Of a DNA stretch of 6,642 nt, positions 1 to 4,740 are shown in pieces. The DNA comes from an uncultured Sutterella sp. (GTDB lineage Bacteria > Pseudomonadota > Gammaproteobacteria > Burkholderiales > Burkholderiaceae_F). The notes beneath the pieces are model-generated. The model was not told the DNA's origin. It searched no databases and worked only from the letters and a program-made list of their open reading frames with translations. Position numbers and translations under genes: made by a program. Numbering within the stretch: the stretch's first letter is position 1; every line of letters starts with the position of its first letter. Location of the stretch: assembly GCA_900544255.1 (NCBI GenBank), contig UQUM01000068.1, positions 1 through 6,642 of the forward strand, written 5' to 3'.

Positions 1-147
1 AACATCAAAGAGCGCGGACGAAGCTCGTTAGCCTGTGGGGAGTCTGAGAAGAATGCTCAGGCTCAAGTGAATTCGGGCCGGTCTAAAAAGCCGGCGCCGA
101 ATCAGCAGCAGGAATCCACCGAAGTGATCAGCAGCGCAAGTTGCTGA
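1..147 (+). CDS. tnpB: TnpB (IS605 OrfB) RNA-guided nuclease, C-terminal 48 residues only
   Basis: Frame 1 is open from the window edge to TGA at 145-147. It reads NIKERGRSSLACG, then a polar tail ending ISSASC. The N-I-x-x-x-G ... ACG pattern is what follows the zinc ribbon and last RuvC aspartate at the end of many TnpB/OrfB proteins, and the low-complexity Ser/Gln/Glu tail is normal for the family. TnpB is an RNA-guided DNA endonuclease, related to Cas12, that uses an RNA made from the element's right end. No catalytic residue lies in this fragment, so activity cannot be judged. Identification rests on the tail motif together with the right-end hairpin directly after it. Confidence 0.72.
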   Translation, partial: NIKERGRSSLACGESEKNAQAQVNSGRSKKPAPNQQQESTEVISSASC

Positions 148-160
148 CGCAGTAGAGAAT

Positions 161-180
161 CTCCGTCGTTCACGGCGGAG
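161..180. repeat. IS right-end hairpin
   Basis: The arms ctccgtcg (161-168) and cggcggag (173-180) pair over 8 bp, one pair being G-T, around a ttca tetraloop. This is the subterminal imperfect palindrome that TnpA-type transposases recognise at IS200/IS605 ends. TCAA lies 6 nt beyond it, at 187-190. It is not followed by a T run on either strand, so it is unlikely to terminate feoB or tnpB transcription as an intrinsic terminator. Confidence 0.7.
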
Positions 181-191
181 AGAACGTCAAC

Positions 192-2549
192 TCAGGAAAA
201 ACCGAGCCAACGGCCGGCGTGGAAAATCAGAAGCGAAACCAGCCAGGCAACGGTACACTGAAATGCCACCATGCCGATCGCCCAACGCCCGCCCAATTCG
301 CGTCGGACCGCGGCAATGGCCGCGAGGCACGGTGTGTAGAGAAGGCAGAACACTAAGAGCGAAAATGCCGAAAGGGGCGTGAGCAGCGAGTGAAGCGCCG
401 CCGTACTGCCGAAGAGAACCGAAAGGGTGGACACCACGCTTTCTTTGGCGAGAATGCCGGAAATCAGCGCCGTAGAAATCCGCCAGTCGCCGAAACCGTT
501 GGGTGAGAAGATCGGCGCGATGAGGCCCGCGGCGGCAGCGAGCATGCTGTCGGCGGTATCCGTCACCATGTTGAGGCGGAAGTCGAAGGTCTGCAGGAAC
601 CAAACCAGAAGCGTGCCGATGAAAATGACGGTGAAGGCACGTTCCAAGAAGTCTTTGGCTTTGTCCCACATGAGCCGAAGAACGTTGATGAGGCCGGGGA
701 GCCGGTAATTGGGCAGTTCCATGACAAAAGGCACTGCTTCACCGCGAAAGAGCAGACGCCCGGAGACGAGAGCCGCGAGAATGCCGATCAGAATGCCGCC
801 GAAATAAAGAGTTGCCATGACGGCTGCGCCCTGATGCGGGAAAAACGCCGCCGTAAAGAAGGCGTAAATGGGCATTTTCGCCGAGCAGCTCATGAAGGGC
901 GTGAGCAATATCGTCATGCGTCGGTCTCGTTCCGAGGGGAGCGTACGAGTCGACATGACCGCAGGAACCGTGCAGCCGAAACCGATCAAAAGCGGCACGA
1001 TGCTGCGGCCGGAAAGCCCGATTTTCCGGAGCAATTTGTCCATCACGAAAGCGATGCGTGCCATGTAGCCGCTGTCTTCCAACAACGACAGAAAGAAAAA
1101 GAGCACGGCGATGACGGGGACGAAACTTAAAACGCTTCCCACACCGGTGAAAACGGCGTCAATGACGAGCGAATGGATGGCTTCATTAACGCCGATCGAG
1201 GTGAGCCCCTCATCAACCCAGTGGGTGAGGGCGTCGATACCGTCTGCCAAGCGATCTTGGAAAAAGGCGCCCACGACGTCAAACGTCAGCCAGAAAATCA
1301 GAGCCATGACGGCAACGAAAATGGGCAGTGCCGTGAAGCGCCCAGTCAGAAATTCATCGATTTTTCGACTTCGGGCGTGTTCCTTGCTTTCATGGGGTTT
1401 GACGACGGTTTGGTCGCAGAGTCGGCGGATAAAGAGAAAGCGCATGTCGGCGACGGCGGCGGCCCTATCGAGTCCCCGTTCGTCTTCCATCTGCTTCACG
1501 ATGTGCTCGATCATCTCGCATTCGTTGGCATCGAGCTGCAGTTCCTGCCGTACGAGGGTATCTCCTTCAATCAATTTGGCGGCAGCAAAACGGAGCGGAA
1601 TTTGCGCTTGGGCGGCATGATCCTCTATGAGGTGCATGATGCCGTGCAGTGCCCGGTGAACCGCACCGCTGTGGTCGTCCTTATCGCAAAAATCATCTGC
1701 GGGCGGTGTTTCGCGATGCTGCGCAACGTGCACCGTGTGCGCGACGAGTTCATCGACCCCCTGATTTTTTAAGGCAGAAATCGGAACGACCGGGATTTTT
1801 AAGAGTCGCTCCATTTCATTGATGTTGATCGTGCCGCCGTTGCTTTCGAGTTCGTCCATCATGTTAAGCGCAAGTACCATAGGAACATCCAGTTCCATTA
1901 ACTGCATGGTGAGGTAGAGGTTGCGCTCAATGTTCGTGGCGTCGACGATGTTGATGACGGCAGTGGGCTTTTCCCGCAGGATGAATTCGCGGGAGACGAT
2001 TTCCTCGCTGCTGTAGGGCGACAGGGAATAGATGCCGGGAAGGTCGGTGACTTCGGCAGCGGGCGCGAGTTTGAGAACGCCGGTTTTACGGTCGACGGTG
2101 ACGCCCGGAAAATTGCCGACGTGTTGGTTGGAGCCCGTGAGCTGGTTAAAGAGCGTGGTTTTTCCGCAGTTTTGGTTGCCGACGAGTGCAAACTGCAAGC
2201 GCGTTTCAACGGGCGCCGAGTGTTCCTCTTTGTAGTGAGGTTGAAAGCTTTTACCTTCGCCGTAAGCCGGGTGCGGCGTGTCGCCAAAGCGAGGTGCCGC
2301 CGTCGTCGAGTGAGGTTCTTCGTTTCGAGGGTTCTCGATTTCGATGCGCGCGGCATCGTCCAACCGCAGCGTCAGTTCGTACCCGTGCAGCCGCAGTTCC
2401 ATCGGGTCGCCCATGGGAGCAAATTTCACCAAGGTGACTTCGGCACCGGGGATCAGCCCCATGTCCAAAAAGTGCTGACGCAGGGCGCCGTCGCCACCCA
2501 CGCGGGTGACGACAGCGGTTTGGCCGACGGAAAGATCGCTCAGAAGCAT
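192..2549 (-). CDS. feoB: Ferrous iron transport protein, FeoA-FeoB fusion
   Basis: Inner-membrane GTP-dependent Fe2+ importer of 785 residues. Residues 1-75 are a FeoA (SH3-like) domain, starting MLLSDLSVGQ with the FLDMGLIPGAEV core. A linker of about 40 residues follows, then the FeoB G domain: G1 GNQNCGKT (124-131), G2 in NFPGVTV (146-152), G3 DLPG (169-172), G4 NMMD (229-232), G5 SAL (258-260). A helical GDI-like region occupies about 285-375. The membrane part starts near 405 and has the gate signatures GFGCTVPAVMSTR (523), PFMSCSAKMP (551), SGILAKESVVSTL (698) and the YTPCLAAI segment (738), with the conserved cysteines. The C-terminus ends after the last membrane helix, as in many full-length FeoBs, so it looks complete. 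No ATG/GTG/TTG start lies between this ATG and the upstream in-frame stop, so the start is fixed, although there is no clear Shine-Dalgarno. The IS right end abuts the stop codon. Confidence 0.97.
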   Translation of the reverse strand: MLLSDLSVGQTAVVTRVGGDGALRQHFLDMGLIPGAEVTLVKFAPMGDPMELRLHGYELTLRLDDAARIEIENPRNEEPHSTTAAPRFGDTPHPAYGEGKSFQPHYKEEHSAPVETRLQFALVGNQNCGKTTLFNQLTGSNQHVGNFPGVTVDRKTGVLKLAPAAEVTDLPGIYSLSPYSSEEIVSREFILREKPTAVINIVDATNIERNLYLTMQLMELDVPMVLALNMMDELESNGGTININEMERLLKIPVVPISALKNQGVDELVAHTVHVAQHRETPPADDFCDKDDHSGAVHRALHGIMHLIEDHAAQAQIPLRFAAAKLIEGDTLVRQELQLDANECEMIEHIVKQMEDERGLDRAAAVADMRFLFIRRLCDQTVVKPHESKEHARSRKIDEFLTGRFTALPIFVAVMALIFWLTFDVVGAFFQDRLADGIDALTHWVDEGLTSIGVNEAIHSLVIDAVFTGVGSVLSFVPVIAVLFFFLSLLEDSGYMARIAFVMDKLLRKIGLSGRSIVPLLIGFGCTVPAVMSTRTLPSERDRRMTILLTPFMSCSAKMPIYAFFTAAFFPHQGAAVMATLYFGGILIGILAALVSGRLLFRGEAVPFVMELPNYRLPGLINVLRLMWDKAKDFLERAFTVIFIGTLLVWFLQTFDFRLNMVTDTADSMLAAAAGLIAPIFSPNGFGDWRISTALISGILAKESVVSTLSVLFGSTAALHSLLTPLSAFSLLVFCLLYTPCLAAIAAVRRELGGRWAIGMVAFQCTVAWLVSLLIFHAGRWLGFS

Positions 2550-2581
2550 GGAAAAAGGGGGCGAAAAATTGAGAACGGGTG

Positions 2582-2603
2582 CAATGATAACGGAGCATTA
2601 TTG
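2582..2603. promoter_or_regulatory. Fur-like imperfect palindrome upstream of feoB (weak candidate operator)
   Basis: TGATAAC at 2585-2591 and ATTATTG at 2597-2603 resemble the two heptamers of a Fur 7-1-7 site (TGATAAT-N-ATTATCA), matching 6/7 and 5/7. They are separated by 5 bases instead of 1, so this is not a canonical Fur box. Its position over the predicted feoB -10 element is where a repressor would act, and feo genes are commonly Fur- or FNR-controlled. Treat it as a hint only. Confidence 0.25.
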
Positions 2604-2626
2604 AGAACTGCAGGAAAACAATGCAA
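2597..2626 (-). promoter_or_regulatory. Possible sigma70 promoter of feoB
   Basis: Read on the minus strand, a TTGCAT -35 (2626-2621) and AATAAT -10 (2602-2597) are separated by 18 bases. The -10 matches TATAAT at 5 of 6 positions; the -35 is poor (TTG only). Transcription would start near 2590, giving a leader of about 40 nt. The -35 overlaps the T tract of the upstream gene's terminator, so the two genes are packed tightly but separately transcribed. Confidence 0.4.
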
Positions 2627-2659
2627 AAAGGCCCGGGGCTCTGGTGAAGCCGCGGGCCT
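2625..2659 (-). terminator. Intrinsic terminator of the FadL-family gene
   Basis: On the minus strand a GC-rich hairpin pairs aggcccg (complement of 2659-2653) with cgggcct (complement of 2636-2630). The stem can extend past one mismatch, and it is followed at once by five T residues (2629-2625). It lies about 40 nt after the TAA stop at 2699-2701 and points the right way to end that transcript before feoB. Confidence 0.85.
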
Positions 2660-2698
2660 GAGACGTATCGACGTCAGCCGATACGGTGAAAGAGATGG

Positions 2699-3937
2699 TT
2701 AGAAGCGGTACTGACCCTGAATGCCGAGGATGACGGCGTCAAGACTCTTGTACTTGCCGAGCTTGTTCCCATTTTCCTTATAAAGATCACGGTTGCCGAT
2801 GCCTTTGAGGTAAGAGAACCCGCCGTCGATCTGGAAGTTCTTCGCCGCATGCCAAGTAGCACCGACGGACAACCACAAACGATCGGTGTCGGGAATGACG
2901 GCCATGCGTTTCTTGTTGTCGCTCACAGGATCCTTTTCGTAAGCCACGCCGCCGCGCACCGTCCAGGCGTCGTTGAGTTTGTAGTCGGCGCCGACGGAGA
3001 AGAGCCAGGTGTCTTCCCAGTCATTGTCGTAGGTCTTGGATGCAAAACCATCATTTTCGATAGTGAGCGCTTTGAAATTCGACCATTTCGCCCATCGAAT
3101 CAAAGAAGACAGACGAAGATTATCGGTTGCTTCCCAAGTTGCCGTGAACATGATGGTATCAGGGGTTTTGACGGTTGCCTTGGAATCAAATGTTTTGGCA
3201 GGTAGCGGACTAATTGAACTGGGTTCATAGTCAAAGTCCCCTTCAGCGTCGTGTGTAATCGAAGATCGATAAGACAAACCGAACCGAAGTTTCTCTGACA
3301 AAGTCAGCATTGCCCCAAAATTCCAGCCCCAATCCCAACTGTCGGCATTAATTTTCCCATTGCCAACGTTGTAACCAGCCTCATTAAGAAGGCGGGCCCC
3401 CAACTTCGCCTTCGCATACTGCAGCGAAATCCCGCCGCCGACGCTCAAGAAATCGTTGACTTTCCAAGCTACGTTGGGGTTGATGTCAAAAGTGAGAATG
3501 GTGGAGGTGTAACCGCGTTCGGCGCCTTCCCAACCCTTGTCGTAGTCGGTGCCCATGCCGAACGGCACCGTGAGCCCCAGCCCCAGCCACACGTCGTCCG
3601 TCAACTGGTGCGTGATGTAACCCGCGGGAATTGCCTGGCCCTTGTAGCGGCCGTTTTCGCTCGCACCGAGATCGCCATCGTATTCCGCGTTGACTTCAAT
3701 CCACACGGAGCCCGCCTGCATCTGCGTGCCGGGGAGAAGCGTCATACCGGCGGGATTGTAGTGCACGGCGGACAGGTCATCGCCGACGATGCCTGCGCCG
3801 GCGTAGGCGCGGCCAGCACCGAGACTCGATTGTTCTGTGAGCTGAAAACCGGCGGCCGAAGCGGTCTGCGCGGAAAGCGCGGCGGCGGTCAAAAGAGCAG
3901 CGGCAGCGAGGCGACCGGCGTAACGAATAGTGGACAT
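2699..3937 (-). CDS. FadL/OmpP1/TodX-family outer membrane transporter
   Basis: Predicted outer-membrane beta-barrel of 412 residues for uptake of long-chain fatty acids or other hydrophobic compounds; the substrate cannot be told from sequence. Residues 1-28 are a classic Sec signal (basic N-terminus, Ala/Leu core, TASA cleavage motif). The mature protein should begin AGFQLTEQSS, the FadL-type N-terminus that forms the plug, with the family NPA motif at 61-63 (HYNPAG). Alternating strand patterns with many aromatic residues continue to the C-terminal IQGQYRF, ending in the Phe expected for BAM-inserted barrels. I start at the ATG at 3937, not the in-frame ATG at 4039, because the signal peptide begins there and an AAGGAA ribosome site lies just upstream. 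The segment encoding about residues 180-305 is clearly more AT-rich than its flanks. It is followed by its own terminator, then feoB in the same direction. Confidence 0.93.
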   Translation of the reverse strand: MSTIRYAGRLAAAALLTAAALSAQTASAAGFQLTEQSSLGAGRAYAGAGIVGDDLSAVHYNPAGMTLLPGTQMQAGSVWIEVNAEYDGDLGASENGRYKGQAIPAGYITHQLTDDVWLGLGLTVPFGMGTDYDKGWEGAERGYTSTILTFDINPNVAWKVNDFLSVGGGISLQYAKAKLGARLLNEAGYNVGNGKINADSWDWGWNFGAMLTLSEKLRFGLSYRSSITHDAEGDFDYEPSSISPLPAKTFDSKATVKTPDTIMFTATWEATDNLRLSSLIRWAKWSNFKALTIENDGFASKTYDNDWEDTWLFSVGADYKLNDAWTVRGGVAYEKDPVSDNKKRMAVIPDTDRLWLSVGATWHAAKNFQIDGGFSYLKGIGNRDLYKENGNKLGKYKSLDAVILGIQGQYRF

Positions 3938-3941
3938 GGGG

Positions 3942-3947
3942 TTCCTT
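3942..3947 (-). promoter_or_regulatory. Ribosome binding site that decides the FadL-family start
   Basis: On the minus strand AAGGAA lies 4 bases before the ATG at 3937, within CCGAAGGAACCCC. It supports the 412-residue start with its signal peptide over the in-frame ATG at 4039, whose extra 34 residues (rich in Arg, Thr and Ser) would sit before the signal peptide. In 3948-4057 I see no convincing promoter for this gene. Confidence 0.7.
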
Positions 3948-4057
3948 CGGTAAAAAAGTCTTGTCAATGACGGTGAACACCATGTTCCCGTCGTGTTGCC
4001 ACAAATTCTGATGGGAAAACTCGTTGTAAAAACACGCAAAAACCTGCGGGTATCCCC

Positions 4058-4441
4058 ATGGGGGACGGTATCGGACTAATCCGCTGGATGATGTGGCTTA
4101 ATCCGTTTTCACGAAAAATACCCGGTGTCGATGCGACTGAAATATGCTATGGCAACGACGGAGGCCTCGGTTTGAGAATGTGGGCACCCTCAACCAGCCA
4201 GGAAATCGGACACGCTTTGGCACCGGTTTTGAAGGTGACTGGGAACGCCGTGACGGCACGCCGTATGGCGGACAACATGGATATCGACGTGTCGGGAATC
4301 GTCGAAGGTACGCTCACCACTAAGGACGCCGGCGAAAAGATTTTGGGCGAAGTGCTGGAGGTGGCGGGCGGTCGTGTGACGAAAGCGGAAGCCTACGGTT
4401 TTTCCGACATCGCGGTCGATCACGTGTGTCGGTTTATCTGA
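4058..4441 (+). pseudogene. C-terminal remnant of a UxaA-family (altronate/galactarate dehydratase-like) enzyme
   Basis: The frame from about 4190 to TGA at 4439-4441 reads EIGHALAPVLKVTGN, then RRMADNMDIDVSGIVEG, then an alternating helical tail. This is the C-terminal end of UxaA-type large subunits, which remove water (or sulfite, in relatives) from sugar acids such as altronate, galactarate or sulfolactate. A full large subunit has roughly 380-500 residues; only about 85 are recognisable here. The upstream part of the open frame (4058-4189) does not look like the expected conserved core (for example FTTG..G before the APV.K motif), and no good ribosome site precedes the ATG at 4058. I read it as a deletion remnant with non-homologous sequence fused in front. 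The exact breakpoint is uncertain, and a frameshift inside 4100-4190 is possible. Confidence 0.7.
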
Positions 4442-4589
4442 GATGAGCGGTAGGGATGGCAATGTTGGTCTTACGACGTATCAAGGAAAAACAACCGGAG
4501 AAGTCGTCGCTGCAGCAGTTGTCCGCCGTTTTCCGGTGGGGCGAACTGTTGGGATTATTGGGTTGATGTGATCCGGGGTGTTTGTATTC
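4442..4589 (+). other. Stretch with no assignable gene; two overlapping short frames
   Basis: Directly after the UxaA-like stop are two overlapping small open frames: ATG 4443 to TGA 4571 (42 residues, starting MSGRDGNVGL) and ATG 4456 to TGA 4566 (36 residues, starting MAMLVLRRIK, ending LLGLLG). Neither resembles a family I know. At most one can be real and both may be debris of a decayed neighbour. I see no terminator or RNA gene here. Confidence 0.3.
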
Positions 4590-4617
4590 TTGAAATCAAT
4601 CATTCTTGATTTATAAA
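4590..4617 (+). promoter_or_regulatory. Strong sigma70-type promoter for the AspT/YidE-type transporter
   Basis: TTGAAA (4590-4595, 5 of 6 to TTGACA) and TATAAA (4612-4617, 5 of 6 to TATAAT) are separated by 16 bases in an AT-rich patch. The start of transcription would be near 4624. This gives a leader of about 117 nt to the ATG at 4741, beginning almost directly with the hairpin at 4629-4663. A weaker alternative downstream (TTGGAC 4677-4682, TATCGT 4700-4705, 17-base spacer) would avoid the hairpin. Confidence 0.6.
4593..4612. promoter_or_regulatory. Perfect palindrome in the promoter spacer, possible operator
   Basis: AAATCAA (4593-4599) and TTGATTT (4606-4612) are perfect 7-base inverted arms around TCATTC, lying between and touching the -35 and -10 boxes. 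A dimeric regulator bound here would block RNA polymerase. TTGAT is also the half-site of FNR/CRP-type regulators, but the arm order (ATCAA...TTGAT) is inverted relative to an FNR box. No regulator can be named. Confidence 0.4.
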
Positions 4618-4628
4618 CATAAACGTAA

Positions 4629-4663
4629 AGAGGCCGGCGGAAACGGCAAAACCGCCGGCCTCT
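4629..4663 (+). promoter_or_regulatory. Very stable leader hairpin (attenuator, terminator or mRNA 5' stabiliser)
   Basis: A 12-bp perfect stem pairs 4629-4640 (agaggccggcgg) with 4652-4663, around an 11-base A-rich loop. It begins about 5 nt after the predicted transcription start and 78 nt before the transporter ATG. The following plus-strand sequence is T-rich but interrupted (tgttgcatttgtgttt), and the minus-strand side is similar (TTTACGTTTATGTTT). It could be a weak bidirectional terminator, an attenuator, or a 5' end protector of the OmpA-leader kind. Which of these applies cannot be told from sequence. Confidence 0.65.
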
Positions 4664-4740
4664 GTTGCATTTGTGTTTGGACTTCCATGGTAAAGGGCGT
4701 ATCGTCCTAAGTTCCCCTTTTTTATAACAAAAAAATCCCT

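Larger units (their letters stand above)
1..190 (+). mobile_element. IS200/IS605-family insertion sequence, right end (partial)
   Basis: This is the distal end of an IS200/IS605-type element that starts left of the window. Seen directly: the tail of a TnpB-like frame ending at 147, a stable short hairpin at 161-180 with the gagaatctccg...cggagag arrangement common at right ends of this family, and TCAA at 187-190. TCAA is the right-end cleavage tetranucleotide of several characterised IS605 members, which move as single-stranded circles by a Y1 HUH transposase (TnpA) without target duplication. The end at 190 is therefore inferred, and it leaves a single base (191) before the feoB stop codon on the other strand. 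Whether a tnpA gene is present, or the element is a tnpB-only derivative, cannot be seen here. Confidence 0.75.
1..206 (+). ncRNA. Putative omegaRNA (reRNA) of TnpB, 3' part plus guide
   Basis: In characterised IS605 elements the TnpB guide RNA overlaps the 3' end of tnpB and runs through the right end, and the roughly 16-20 nt beyond the element act as guide. Stems visible here that could form its scaffold are gccgg/ccggc (77-81 with 91-95), tcagca/tgctga (128-133 with 142-147, covering the tnpB stop) and the 8-bp right-end stem (161-168 with 173-180). The guide would begin at about 191, inside the feoB 3' end. The 5' boundary is not determinable and the stated start is only the window edge. 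Existence of the RNA is inferred from family knowledge. Confidence 0.4.

Noticed and set aside
187..669. 160-residue minus-strand frame
   Set aside because: It is a shifted frame within the C-terminal part of feoB, very rich in Arg and His, with no independent start signal.
1173..1772. 199-residue plus-strand frame, and others at 427-1620 and 2121-2702
   Set aside because: They are antisense to feoB, which carries all G motifs and membrane signatures in one uninterrupted frame. The shadow frames show no recognisable domain.
2582..2603. Canonical Fur box
   Set aside because: The half-sites are good, but the spacing is 5 instead of 1 and the central part does not fit the 19-base consensus, so I keep it only as a weak candidate.
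3962..3967. Perfect TTGACA on the minus strand as a -35 for the porin
   Set aside because: A -10 at 16-18 bases would fall on the ribosome binding site and start codon, leaving no leader; no TATAAT-like element is there.
3938..4039. N-terminal extension of the FadL-family protein to the ATG at 4039
   Set aside because: It would place 34 residues before a standard signal peptide, and the AAGGAA ribosome site lies right before the ATG at 3937.
4443..4571. Two overlapping mini-genes after the UxaA-like remnant
   Set aside because: They overlap in different frames, resemble nothing I know, and 37-43 codons open by chance is unremarkable at this GC. They are described as an undecided stretch instead.
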